Source: Streptomyces lavendulae subsp. lavendulae
GTDB lineage: Bacteria > Actinomycetota > Actinomycetes > Streptomycetales > Streptomycetaceae
Length of the DNA stretch: 64,000 bases
Reading direction: 5' to 3'
Assembly (NCBI RefSeq): GCF_002803845.1
Contig: NZ_CP024985.1
Span: 1,488,001 to 1,552,000, forward strand
In this document: positions 36,234 through 44,391 of the stretch, piece after piece
Position numbering within the stretch: the stretch's first letter is position 1
Layout of the letters: each line of letters starts with the position of its first letter
Notes under the pieces: model-generated
What the model saw: only the letters and a program-made list of their open reading frames with translations
The model's database searches: none
Told to the model about the DNA's origin: nothing
Position numbers and translations under genes: made by a program

Positions 36234-36821
36234 ATGACCACCTCCCCCTCCACCCTGACCCTGGACTCCGGCACCGCGCTGGTGCTGATCGACCTCCAGC
36301 GGGGCATCCTGGGCCTGCCGACCGCCCGTCCGGGCGAGGAGATCCTCAAGAACGGCATCGCGCTCGCCGAGGCCTTCCGCGCCCACCGGCTGCCGGTGGT
36401 CCTGGTCAACGTCGCCTGGTCTCCCGACGGCGGCGACCTGCCCACGACCGACGTCGACACCCCCGGGCCGGCCACCGCCCCGCCGCCGGCGTTCTCCGAG
36501 ATCCCGGACGAGCTGGCCGCGCTGGGGGACGTACGGGTGACCAAGCGCCACTGGGGCGCCTTCACCGGGACGGAGCTCGACCTCCAGCTGCGCCGCCGCG
36601 GCATCCACCGGATCGTGCTGGCGGGCATCTCGACGAGCATCGGCGTCGAGTCCACCGCCCGTACCGCCTGGGAGCACAGCTACGGGCTGGTCTTCGCGGA
36701 GGACGCCACCGCCGATCTGGACGCGGCCTCGCACGCCCACTCCTTCGACAAGATCTTCCCCCGGCTGGGCCGGGTCAGCTCCACCGGCGAGATCATCACG
36801 GCGCTGGACGCTCTGGGCTGA
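36234..36821 (+). CDS. isochorismatase-like hydrolase with Gly in place of the catalytic Cys
   Basis: A protein of 195 residues of the isochorismatase-like fold. The catalytic Asp20 is in LVLIDLQRG and the lysine in VTKRHWGAF near residue 103. The position that holds the nucleophilic Cys in nicotinamidases reads AGISTSIGVESTART here, with Gly at the Cys site. Asp-Lys-Gly is the pattern of true isochorismatases (EntB, PhzD), which need no Cys, so it is probably a Cys-independent hydrolase. It lies 53 bases after the MarR gene on the same strand. Its last 26 bases overlap the end of the convergent HATPase gene. The substrate is unknown. Confidence 0.85.
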   Translation: MTTSPSTLTLDSGTALVLIDLQRGILGLPTARPGEEILKNGIALAEAFRAHRLPVVLVNVAWSPDGGDLPTTDVDTPGPATAPPPAFSEIPDELAALGDVRVTKRHWGAFTGTELDLQLRRRGIHRIVLAGISTSIGVESTARTAWEHSYGLVFAEDATADLDAASHAHSFDKIFPRLGRVSSTGEIITALDALG

Positions 36822-37257
36822 GCCCGGCGGCCGGCCAGGGCACCTCCAGCCAGACGCACTTGCCGAGCGCTCCGGGCCGCGAACCCCAGGCCCGGGCCAG
36901 CCGTTCGACGATCAGCAGTCCGTGGCCGCCCGGCCGGGCCGGGTCCGACGGGAGCCCGTGCCCACCGGGCTCGGGCGGTGCCGGATTGGTGTCGGTGACC
37001 TCGATGCGCAGCCGCTCGTCCGTACGGTCCAGCACCAGCGCACCGGGCCCACCGCCGTGCAGGCAGGCGTTGGCCACCACCTCCGAGACCAGGAGCAGGA
37101 CGTCCTCCGCCGCCTCCCGTACGGCCTCGCCCTCGGCCGGCAGCCACTGCCAGGCGGTCAGCGCCCGGCGGGTGAACTCGCGGCTGCGGGTGACGGGGTC
37201 CGGGAGCCCGTCGAGGACCAGGAGCCAGTTCCGGTCCGCCGACCCGCGCTGCCCCAT
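36796..37257 (-). CDS. RsbW-like ATP-binding anti-sigma/regulatory protein
   Basis: A protein of 153 residues with the HATPase_c_2 fold of RsbW/SpoIIAB-type proteins. The N box is LLLVSEVVANACLHGG and the G1-type region DTNPAPPEPGGHGL, with a later GGHGLLIVERLAR. Such proteins bind a sigma factor or an STAS antagonist and can phosphorylate the latter. The STAS protein encoded 19 bases upstream on the same strand carries the expected serine, so the two form a partner-switching pair. Their sigma factor is not in the window. Streptomyces has many such pairs, so the target is unknown. Confidence 0.87.
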   Translation of the reverse strand: MGQRGSADRNWLLVLDGLPDPVTRSREFTRRALTAWQWLPAEGEAVREAAEDVLLLVSEVVANACLHGGGPGALVLDRTDERLRIEVTDTNPAPPEPGGHGLPSDPARPGGHGLLIVERLARAWGSRPGALGKCVWLEVPWPAAGLSPERPAP

Positions 37258-37276
37258 GGCCCTTCGCTCCCTCTCG

Positions 37277-37639
37277 CTAAGAATGGTCCGGCCGCAACGC
37301 CCGTGCCACGTCCGCGTGGACCGGGAAGACGCCGTCGGCGCCGGTGATGCGGAACATCCGGGCGACCGGCCCGCTGAGCCCGGCCAGTTCCAGCCTGCCC
37401 CCGGCCTCCTGGACCGAGAGCCGGGCGTGCAGCAGGGCGTTCAGTCCGGTGGAGTCGCAGAAGTCCAGCCCCGCCATGTCGACGACCATCCGGTCGCCGG
37501 GCGCCAGCGCCGCCTCCAGGGCCTCGCGCAGGGGCTCGGCCGTGTCGTGGTCGAGCTCACCGGCGAGCGTGAGGACGGTCACCCCGTCCACCCTGCTCAC
37601 CGCGACGGCGAACCGCCCGTCCTCCGGTTCCGACACCAT
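37277..37639 (-). CDS. STAS anti-sigma factor antagonist
   Basis: A protein of 120 residues, a single STAS domain. GVTVLTLAGELDHDTAEPL is the first strand and helix, and FCDSTGLNALLHA contains the Asp-Ser pair whose serine is phosphorylated by the partner kinase in the SpoIIAA/RsbV family. When not phosphorylated it binds the RsbW-like protein and frees the sigma factor. The first codon is at 37639; GAAGG lies upstream. A 411-base noncoding stretch with a perfect 26-base palindrome precedes it and probably contains its promoter. Confidence 0.9.
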   Translation of the reverse strand: MVSEPEDGRFAVAVSRVDGVTVLTLAGELDHDTAEPLREALEAALAPGDRMVVDMAGLDFCDSTGLNALLHARLSVQEAGGRLELAGLSGPVARMFRITGADGVFPVHADVARALRPDHS

Positions 37640-37715
37640 CCGACATCACCTTCCGTCCCGCTGGACCTGCACCTGCCCGGGTGCGGCCGATCCATGCACG
37701 GCTCCCCCGGGCGGA

Positions 37716-37741
37716 GCGCTGTCCGGGGCCCCGGACAGCGC
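37716..37741. repeat. perfect 26-base palindrome without spacer
   Basis: Each arm is GCGCTGTCCGGGG or its complement, meeting at the centre. It lies 77 bases upstream of the STAS start codon. It could be a protein site, a cruciform or a leader hairpin. Confidence 0.65.
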
Positions 37742-37993
37742 CGAGGGCGCCGCCGCCGGGCAGTACCCCGACCCCCCGGGCCACGCATACCATACAAAAC
37801 CGAACGGTCGGGTGGCACATGCCAGGGGATTTCCGGTTTCCCGCCTTGGATGATCCACCTAGACCGACACGCCCGCAGGGGCGGGATTTCGTAGCCGGAA
37901 CCAGTCGCCGATCAAGGTCGCCGCTGGTTGACTGGTGCGGACGCCCCGCCCGGACTGCTTGGCGGCTCTCGCAGCCCGGGACGGCGTGACGAA

Positions 37994-38041
37994 GGAAGCC
38001 CCTGTTCGCCGATCAGCGGTGTTCGACGGACAGGGGGCTTC
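37994..38041 (-). terminator. terminator hairpin after the PAP2 gene
   Basis: GAAGCCCCTGT and ACAGGGGGCTTC form an 11-pair stem with one bulge around about 25 bases, starting ten bases past the stop of the reverse-strand membrane enzyme gene. Confidence 0.55.
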
Positions 38042-38050
38042 CGACCCGGC

Positions 38051-39367
38051 TCACACCAGCTCGGGCTGCGCCTCGCGCCGCGGCTGGGGAAGGCGCACCG
38101 AGGCCGCCTCGCGGTCCCAGAGCCTCGTGGTCCGTACGTAGCCGTAGATCACCGAGAGCATCGACAGGATGATCAGCGGTCCGAAGAGCCAGGGAAGCCC
38201 GGCCATCTCCACCGACAGGTAGCGGTACGAGGCCAGGAGCGCGGCGAAGACCGCGGCGCCGTAGCCGACGATCCAGGTCGCCGACCGGTCCCAGCCGTGG
38301 TCGATCGCGCGCAGCGCCGCCTCGATGGTGAGCGTGAAGACAACACCGGCGACGATGTCCGCACCGTAGTGGTAGCCGAAGCCCAGGGTCGCGCCGAGGG
38401 TGGCGACCAGCCAGAACGTGCCCGCCCACCGCAGCGCCCTGGGGCCCTTGCGGGAATGGACGAATATCGCGGTGGCCCACGCCGTGTGCAGACTGGGCAT
38501 GCAGTTGCGCGGGGTGATCTCGTCGAAGGGCATCGGGGCCGGGGTGCCGAGCGGCGGCGGCGTGTTGGGCCACAGGTCGGCCAGCGCCCAGTGCCCCCCG
38601 TCGGCGCCGTAGGCGAGGATCGGCCCGACCACCGGGAAGATCATGTAGATGCCCGGCCCGAGCAGGCCTATGACCAGGAACGTGCGCACCAGGTGGTGGC
38701 CGGGGAAGCGGCGCTCGGCGGCCACGTGGCGCAGCTGGTACAGCGCGACGGCGACCGCGGCCACCGCGAGCTGGATGTAGACCCAGTCGAGGACGTGGTG
38801 GCCGACCGAGCCGGTGGCCTGCACGATCCGGCCCGCCAGCCACGACGGGTTGCCCAGCGCGTGATCGGCGGTCGCCACGTACTGGTCGAGGACCATGGGG
38901 CGGGTCTTGGACGTGATCAGCAGCCAGGTGTAGCCGGTCTTGCGGCCGGCCACCAGCAGCAGGGCGAGTCCGACGCCCTTCAGCAGCAGCGCCCGCTCCC
39001 GGCCGGTGCGGCGCGTGACGGCGATGACGGCGCAGCCCAGGGTCACCCACAGCGCGCCGTTGCCGGCCATCATCTGGGCGCCGACCATGCTGCGCACGAT
39101 CCAGAAGACGAGGTCGATGCCGACAGCGGCGCCGAGCGCGATGAACCGCTCCCGCCAGGTGAGCACCACCATCATCAGCGCCATGCTGACGTACAGCACC
39201 GTCCCCGACCTCGGGGCGAATATCACCTCTTGCGCCTGGCTCGTGATCGGTCCGGGTTCGCCGTAGTGGCGCGCGGCGATCTCCAGCGCGATGAAGAATC
39301 CCAGGGCCACCACACCGACCGCGGCCCACAGCATGACGCGCGGTCGACGCCATTTCTTAGATATCAA
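38051..39367 (-). CDS. PAP2/Aur1-like membrane phosphatase or phospholipid synthase
   Basis: A protein of 438 residues with about ten membrane segments. The PAP2-superfamily residues are in CMPSLHTAWATA (near residue 290) and GFGYHYGADIVAG (near 335), the PSLH and H-x3-D blocks of Aur1/inositol-phosphoceramide-synthase-like proteins; the phosphatidate phosphatases share them. The enzyme would transfer or release a phospho-head group at the membrane. The start is a TTG at 39367 in a rare AT-rich patch; ATG 39334 is the alternative but removes the basic tail KKWRRPR. TATAAA lies 11 bases upstream of the TTG, so its leader is very short. Confidence 0.82.
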   Translation of the reverse strand: MISKKWRRPRVMLWAAVGVVALGFFIALEIAARHYGEPGPITSQAQEVIFAPRSGTVLYVSMALMMVVLTWRERFIALGAAVGIDLVFWIVRSMVGAQMMAGNGALWVTLGCAVIAVTRRTGRERALLLKGVGLALLLVAGRKTGYTWLLITSKTRPMVLDQYVATADHALGNPSWLAGRIVQATGSVGHHVLDWVYIQLAVAAVAVALYQLRHVAAERRFPGHHLVRTFLVIGLLGPGIYMIFPVVGPILAYGADGGHWALADLWPNTPPPLGTPAPMPFDEITPRNCMPSLHTAWATAIFVHSRKGPRALRWAGTFWLVATLGATLGFGYHYGADIVAGVVFTLTIEAALRAIDHGWDRSATWIVGYGAAVFAALLASYRYLSVEMAGLPWLFGPLIILSMLSVIYGYVRTTRLWDREAASVRLPQPRREAQPELV

Positions 39368-39465
39368 TTTTCAACCGATTTATATGTTTTCCAACGCCGT
39401 CGTTATGAGCTCGAACATGTTAACGGAAAGGGTGCGTTTCCCTGATGACGGGCTGGACGTCAGAT

Positions 39466-39493
39466 GAACGCCTGCCCGATCGGGCAGGCGTTC
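39466..39493. terminator. perfect 28-base palindrome just after the AraC gene
   Basis: Two 14-base arms meet without spacer, beginning GAACGCCTGCCCGA. It starts one base beyond the stop codon of the reverse-strand AraC gene and is its likely terminator; it could serve both directions. Confidence 0.6.
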
Positions 39494-39494
39494 C

Positions 39495-40343
39495 TCACGC
39501 TTTCGCGAGGTAGGCGGGGGCGGCCCACGCGATCGTGTCGACCGCGAGCCAGGCGGCACCGGCGACGGCCGTCGGCGTCACCCCGGCGAAGGCCCTGACG
39601 TCCTGGTGGAGGTGCGACTGGTCGGCGTAGCCGGTCTCCGCGGCCACCCGTCCCGCGGCGAGCCCCGCGGCGAGCCGGTGGGCGGCGTCGTCGAAACGGA
39701 CGAGCTGGGCGGCGCGCTTGGGGGTGAGGCCGATCTGGGAGCGGAACCGGGACCACAGCCGCTGACGGCTCCACCCGACCTCCGCGGCCAGCCGTTCGAC
39801 CCGGACCCCGCCCCGGTGCGCCACGAGCCGTCCCCGGACGAAGGCCACCTCGGGGTCGACCGTGCGCCCCGCCTCGTACCGCCGGGCGAGCGCGGCGTCG
39901 GCGATCTCGAACCGCTCCCGCCAGGATCCGGCGGCGCGCAGCCGCTCCTGGAGGCGCTCGGCCTCGCGGCCCCACACGTCGCCCAGCGGGACGACCGCGC
40001 CGCCCAGCTCCGCCGCACCATCGAGCACGGCGTGCGCCACCGGCGGCGACAGCCTCAGCTGCAGGCACTCGATGCCGCGGCCGCGGCCGTGCACGCCGCT
40101 GGGCGCGAGCCCGACGACGACACCGCCCTCGTGCCGCCCGCCGCCGTCCTCGACGGCGAGGGGGCCGCCGCCGAGGTCGAACGCCACCGTGACGGCCGGG
40201 TACGGGACCACGCTCAGATCGACGGGGTCCGCGGTACGGGCGCGGAATCCGGCCATGTCGACGCCCGGTAGCAGACCGGGCCGCGACGGGCTGGTGATCT
40301 CCCACAGCCCGGCGGCGTCACGGCGCGGATCGGCGGCCCCCAT
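39495..40343 (-). CDS. AraC family regulator
   Basis: A protein of 282 residues. The C-terminal third holds the double helix-turn-helix: VERLAAEVGWSRQRLWSRFR, GLTPKRAAQLVRFDDAAHRL and VAAETGYADQSHLHQDVRAF. The N-terminal part is a cupin-like sensing domain. ATG 40343 fits the divergent arrangement with the amidase at 40449, so the amidase gene is a likely target. A perfect 28-base palindrome follows the stop codon. The ligand is unknown. Confidence 0.9.
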   Translation of the reverse strand: MGAADPRRDAAGLWEITSPSRPGLLPGVDMAGFRARTADPVDLSVVPYPAVTVAFDLGGGPLAVEDGGGRHEGGVVVGLAPSGVHGRGRGIECLQLRLSPPVAHAVLDGAAELGGAVVPLGDVWGREAERLQERLRAAGSWRERFEIADAALARRYEAGRTVDPEVAFVRGRLVAHRGGVRVERLAAEVGWSRQRLWSRFRSQIGLTPKRAAQLVRFDDAAHRLAAGLAAGRVAAETGYADQSHLHQDVRAFAGVTPTAVAGAAWLAVDTIAWAAPAYLAKA

Positions 40344-40448
40344 GTGGTCAGCGTACGCCCGGAGTTGGCGACATTCGTCCAAGACCCCCGCCCCGGGGGC
40401 GGCCACCGTGGAGCCCAGGACAGTGCCCCGTACCCGAGAGGACCGCTC

Positions 40449-41513
40449 ATGACGCACTCGCCGGTCGACCCCTTCACCCCGGCCGTCGAACTCGCCGCGG
40501 CCATCAGCCGCAAGGAGGTGAGCCCGGTCGAGGTGGCCGACTGCTACCTGCGCCGGATGGACGGGCTCGACCCCCGGCTGAACGCCTTCTGCCACCGGGC
40601 CGACGCCGACGTCCGCAAGGCCGCGGCCACTGCCGCCGACGCGGTGGCACGGGCCTCCTCGCCCGACGACCTCCCGCCCTTCCACGGCGTCCCGCTGCCC
40701 GTCAAGGACTTCCTCGACGTGGCGGGCTGGCCCACCACGTACGGCTCCGCCGGCGCCGACCGGACCCCGGCCGCGGCCTCGGACCAGTTCGTACGGCGCT
40801 TCGTGGAAGCGGGGTTCGTACCGCTCGGCAAGACCACCACCTCGGAGTTCGGGTCGCTGCCGTTCACCGAGAGCGAGGCCCTGGGCATCTCGCGCAACCC
40901 GTGGGACCCGGGGCGCACGCCCGGCGGCTCGTCCAGCGGTGCGGGCGCCGCCGTCGCCGCCGGGATGGCGCCCCTCGCCCACGCCGAGGACGGCGGCGGG
41001 TCGATCCGCATCCCCGCCTCCTGCAACGGCCTCGTCGGCCTGAAGCCCACGCGCGGCCTGGTCGCGCGGGCGGCCGTCGTCGTGGAGGGCCTCGCCGCCA
41101 GCGGCGTCCTCACCCGTACGGTGGCGGACACGGCGGCCACCCTCGACGTGCTCGTGCGCCACGACCCGGCGGCCTGGTGGTCTCCTCCCACCCCGCGCGG
41201 TTCCTTCGCCGAGGCGGCGGGCAACGACGCGCCGGCCGGACTGCGCGTCGGAGTGCTCACCGACTCCCCCGTGGCGGGCATCCCGGTGGACCCGGCCTGC
41301 GCAGCGGCCGTCGAGCTCACGCTGCGCGCGCTCGAAGCGGCCGGCCACCGGATCGTCGACGCCCGGCTGCCGCTGCCCGCGACCGACGAGCTGGTGGCGT
41401 CGTTCACGACCCTGTGGAACGCGCTCCCCTGGTCCGGCCGCCGCCCGCCCGTCGACCTCGACCTCGACCTCGGTCACGACCTCGACCTCGGCCTCGACCC
41501 CGGTCACGGCTGA
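40449..41513 (+). CDS. amidase signature enzyme, C-terminally shortened
   Basis: A protein of 354 residues; the family usually has 450-500. The Ser-cisSer-Lys machinery is present: the lysine in PLPVKDFLDVAGW, the glycine/serine-rich signature GRTPGGSSSGAGAAVAAGM, and the catalytic serine in DGGGSIRIPAS. After residue about 330 (FTTLWNALPW) the normal sequence stops and is replaced by Asp-Leu repeats encoded by (TCGACC)n, ending at 41513. About 110 residues that usually complete the fold are missing. It may be inactive, or a repeat-driven frameshift may have cut it. The start follows the AraC gene, which is divergent. Confidence 0.8.
   Translation: MTHSPVDPFTPAVELAAAISRKEVSPVEVADCYLRRMDGLDPRLNAFCHRADADVRKAAATAADAVARASSPDDLPPFHGVPLPVKDFLDVAGWPTTYGSAGADRTPAAASDQFVRRFVEAGFVPLGKTTTSEFGSLPFTESEALGISRNPWDPGRTPGGSSSGAGAAVAAGMAPLAHAEDGGGSIRIPASCNGLVGLKPTRGLVARAAVVVEGLAASGVLTRTVADTAATLDVLVRHDPAAWWSPPTPRGSFAEAAGNDAPAGLRVGVLTDSPVAGIPVDPACAAAVELTLRALEAAGHRIVDARLPLPATDELVASFTTLWNALPWSGRRPPVDLDLDLGHDLDLGLDPGHG
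41453..41507. repeat. hexanucleotide microsatellite at the end of the amidase gene
   Basis: Imperfect repeats of TCGACC/TCGACCTCGGTC encode alternating Asp and Leu. Slippage here could change the reading frame of the amidase C terminus. Confidence 0.65.
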
Positions 41514-41538
41514 CCCGCGGCCGACCGCGGCGCGTCGT

Positions 41539-42474
41539 TCAGCGCGGGACCACCCAGCCCGGCACCCAGGTCCCGGGGGCGTCGCGGCCTGGGCGCGTGG
41601 CGGCGAGGTGGGCGCGCAGGGCGGCCAGCGCCGGGTGGGGGTTGTCGCGGTGCCACAGGAGCGAGTGCGGGTAGACCGGGGTCGGGTCGGTCACCGGGAT
41701 GCGGCGCAGGCCGTGTCCGGCGGGCCAGACGACGCGCGTGTGCTCGCCCATGAAGGTGGCCAGGGCCGGGGTGTCGGCGACCGTGTCGAGGAGTGCGTCG
41801 GAGCCGAAGTTGGGGCCGGTCGCCTCGATGGTGAGGCCGAACTCCGCGGCGAGGTCGTCGTAGTAGGCGCCCCACTCGGTACCGGGGACGATGCCGGGCA
41901 TCCAGATCCGGTGCCCGGCGAGTTGCGCGAGGCCCACCGACCGGGCGCCCGCCAGGGCGTGGGCGGGGCCGGTGAGGAGCTGGAGGGGTTCGTCGAGCAC
42001 CCGGACGGACTCGATCTCCTCGGGCAGGGGCCGGCCGGGCACCCCGACGGCGCGGAAGGACGCGTCGACGGCACCGGAGCGGAGGGCGGCGACGGCCGTC
42101 TCGATGTCGAACAGCATCACCACGTCGAGCTCGGTGCCGGGGTGCGCGCGGTGGAAGTCACGCATCATGCCCGACGGCGCGACCCGTGAGGCGATCACGT
42201 CGACGCGCAGCGGCCGGCGGCCGGGGCGCACGGACGCGACCGCGCGCTCGGCGACGCGCAGCAGCTCGCGCGCGTGGGGCAGGAACGCCTGCCCGTCGAT
42301 GGTGAGCTCCGCACCGCGCGGGGTGCGGGTGAACAGCCGTACGCCGAGGTCGCGCTCCAGCGAGGCGATCCGCTTGGAGACCGCCTGCTGGGTGACCGCC
42401 AGCCCGGCGGCGGCCTCCTGGAACCGGCCCGCCTCGGCGGCGGCGACGAACGTCCGGATGGTGTCGAGGTCCAT
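41539..42474 (-). CDS. LysR family regulator
   Basis: A protein of 311 residues. The N-terminal helix-turn-helix (TIRTFVAAAEAGRFQEAAAG then LAVTQQAVSKRIASLERDLG) and the type 2 periplasmic-binding-like ligand domain from about 90 are typical of LysR. It is divergent from the MFS gene at 42609, and a CACAACC-CGT-GGTTGTG palindrome lies between them, so it probably controls that transporter and itself. The inducer cannot be told. Confidence 0.93.
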   Translation of the reverse strand: MDLDTIRTFVAAAEAGRFQEAAAGLAVTQQAVSKRIASLERDLGVRLFTRTPRGAELTIDGQAFLPHARELLRVAERAVASVRPGRRPLRVDVIASRVAPSGMMRDFHRAHPGTELDVVMLFDIETAVAALRSGAVDASFRAVGVPGRPLPEEIESVRVLDEPLQLLTGPAHALAGARSVGLAQLAGHRIWMPGIVPGTEWGAYYDDLAAEFGLTIEATGPNFGSDALLDTVADTPALATFMGEHTRVVWPAGHGLRRIPVTDPTPVYPHSLLWHRDNPHPALAALRAHLAATRPGRDAPGTWVPGWVVPR

Positions 42475-42490
42475 GCCGGCACCCTATGGG

Positions 42491-42507
42491 CACAACCCGT
42501 GGTTGTG
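42491..42507. promoter_or_regulatory. palindrome in the LysR/MFS divergent region
   Basis: CACAACC (42491-42497) and GGTTGTG (42501-42507) are perfect arms around CGT, 16 bases from the LysR start. A further half site GTGGTTGT lies at 42521-42528, as expected for a LysR recognition plus activation site. Confidence 0.6.
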
Positions 42508-42608
42508 GGCGGGCGGCCCAGTGGTTGTTTGACCCCGTGTACGGCTTCGGCCTTTGATGCTTCCGGTCGCGGATCGGTTGTACGGGTGGAGCGAGGGGGA
42601 GGTCGGCC

Positions 42609-43847
42609 ATGGGGAGCGGGCAGCGGCTGGGGCGGCGGTTCGGGTGGCTCTGGGGAGCGTACGGAACGAGCGCGCTCGGCACCTGGCTCGCCTTCGGCGC
42701 CTTCCCGCTGATCGCCGTCCGGGAGCTGCACGCCGGGCCGGCCGAGGTCGCCGCCCTCTCCTGCGTGGGGGCCGCGGTGGGCGCGGCGGCGGCGGTGCCG
42801 CTCGGACCGTGGGTGGAGTTCCGCCGCAAGCGGCCGGTGCTGATCGCGACGGACCTGGTGCGGTGCGGGGCGCTGCTGACGGTCCCCGCCGCCTTCGCGC
42901 TCGGCGTGCTCACCTTCGTCCAGCTCCTGCTGGTCTCGGCCGTCGTCGCGGCGGCCGACATCGGCTTCCGCGCCGCTTCCGGCGCGTACCTGAAATCGCT
43001 GCTGCCGGGCGAGGACCTGCTCGTGGCCAACGCCCGGTTCGAGTCCACCGCCTGGACGGCCACGATCGTCGGACCGCCGCTGGGCGGCGTGGCGATCGGG
43101 CTCCTCGGTCCGGTGGCGACCGTGACGGCCGACGCGGTCAGCTACCTGCTCTCGGCCCTGGGCATCCGGGCGATGGGCGGGCACGAGCCCCCGCCGGGGC
43201 GCCGGGAGGAGGCCGGGCGCATGCGGGTCGGTGACCTGCTCGACGGCTGGCGGTACATCCTCTCCGACGCGGCGCTGCGGCCGCTGTTCTTCAACACCGT
43301 CCTGTTCAACGGCCTCGTGATGGCCTCCCAGCCGCTCCTGGCCGTCCTGATGCTCGGCCCGCTCGGCTTCGCACCGTGGCAGTACGGCCTCGCCTTCGCC
43401 GCGCCCTCGGTCGGCGGGCTGCTCGGTTCACGGCTGGCCCGGCCGCTCGTCGCCCGGTTCGGACAGCACCGGGTCCTGTCGGTGTCCGGGGCCCTGCGCG
43501 CGCTGTGGCCCGTGGGCCTGGCCCTCGTGGGCCCGGGCACCGGGGGGCTGCTGCTGGTGATCGGCGTCGAACTCGGTCTCATCTTCTGCTGCGGGGTCTT
43601 CAACCCCGTCCAGGCCACCTACCGCCTCCGGCGCACCGCGACCGACCGGGTCGCCCGCACGCTGTCCGCCTGGGCGGTGACGACCAAGGCCTCGACGGCG
43701 CTCCTGACGGCCGTCTGGGGCGTACTGGGCACCCTGCTCGGCCCGCGCACGGCCATCGGACTGGCCGGCGCGGTCCTCCTGGCGACCCCGCTGCTGCTCC
43801 CCCGTCGCACGGCGGCCCTTCCCTCCGGACCCGCGCGGCTCTCGTAG
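42609..43847 (+). CDS. MFS transporter
   Basis: A protein of 412 residues with about 12 hydrophobic segments and a central cytoplasmic loop (PPPGRREEAGRMRVGDLLDG near residue 205). The loop after segment 2 reads GPWVEFRRKRPVLIATDLVR, a variant of the usual motif A (GxxxDRxxRR) of proton-driven drug exporters. The nearest relatives by eye are macrolide-type or general exporters. The neighbouring LysR gene with its operator suggests inducible expression. GAGGTCGG lies before ATG 42609. The exported compound is unknown. Confidence 0.88.
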   Translation: MGSGQRLGRRFGWLWGAYGTSALGTWLAFGAFPLIAVRELHAGPAEVAALSCVGAAVGAAAAVPLGPWVEFRRKRPVLIATDLVRCGALLTVPAAFALGVLTFVQLLLVSAVVAAADIGFRAASGAYLKSLLPGEDLLVANARFESTAWTATIVGPPLGGVAIGLLGPVATVTADAVSYLLSALGIRAMGGHEPPPGRREEAGRMRVGDLLDGWRYILSDAALRPLFFNTVLFNGLVMASQPLLAVLMLGPLGFAPWQYGLAFAAPSVGGLLGSRLARPLVARFGQHRVLSVSGALRALWPVGLALVGPGTGGLLLVIGVELGLIFCCGVFNPVQATYRLRRTATDRVARTLSAWAVTTKASTALLTAVWGVLGTLLGPRTAIGLAGAVLLATPLLLPRRTAALPSGPARLS

Positions 43848-43950
43848 GGCCGACCAGCGCCGCCGTCCGGTAGCGGTCCAGCGCTGGATGATCGTCCGGT
43901 GATGCCGGGCCCACGGCCCCTGTTAGGACCGCGTCAACGGTGCGCGGGAC

Positions 43951-44382
43951 GTGGTCGTACTGGACTTCGAGTCGCTGCCGGCGCCGTACGAGACGGGCTT
44001 CGCCCGGACCGTGGCCGTCGGGGACGGTCCGGAGCGGCGTCGTCTCGTGGGCGACCTGGCCGTGGTGGCCGACGCCGCACGGGAGGCCTTCCGCGCGGAC
44101 GAGGGCATCACCGGGCGGGAGCTCCACGCGCGGATCAGGGCCCTGGCGGCCGAGGCCGGCCGGACCCCGGGTGCCTGGCACGCCGGGAGGCTGACCGGCA
44201 CCCCTCCGGCCACGCACGCGGAGACGACGCGGCCGGAGGCGTTCATCGGCCCGGACGACGACCGGCCGCTGCGCCGCACGCTGGAGGAGGGGTGGCGGGC
44301 CCACTGGATCCTGGAGATCCACCTCGTCGACGAGGCCCACGGCCACGCCGGCGTCCACACGGAACTGCTCGACCTCGTCTGA
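43951..44382 (+). pseudogene. decayed M24 metallopeptidase, N-terminal part missing
   Basis: The 143-residue frame from GTG 43951 resembles only the C-terminal two thirds of an aminopeptidase P-like M24 protein: DLAVVADAAREAFRADEGIT, TPGAWHAGRLTGTPP and RAHWILEIHLVDEAHGHAG. A stop codon closes the frame just upstream (43924-43926). The metal- and substrate-binding His-Ala-Gly-His segment reads HAGRL, and the upstream metal-binding aspartates are not found. I read it as a remnant. A short real protein cannot be excluded. Confidence 0.5.
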
Positions 44383-44391
44383 GCCGGCGGA

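Larger units (their letters stand above)
37640..38050. other. 411-base noncoding region rich in inverted repeats
   Basis: No gene is convincing here. It contains the 26-base palindrome at 37716-37741, a small hairpin CCCGC-AGGG-GCGGG (37872-37885) followed by ATTT, the pair ACCAGTC/GACTGGT (37900-37906 and 37930-37936), and the terminator of the PAP2 gene near 38000. The density of structure suggests a regulatory leader or a small RNA, but no known RNA family is evident. Confidence 0.45.

Noticed and set aside
37740..37820. A SigB-type promoter before the STAS gene
   Set aside because: GTTT and GGGTAC occur on the reverse strand, but not with the needed 12-16 base spacing.
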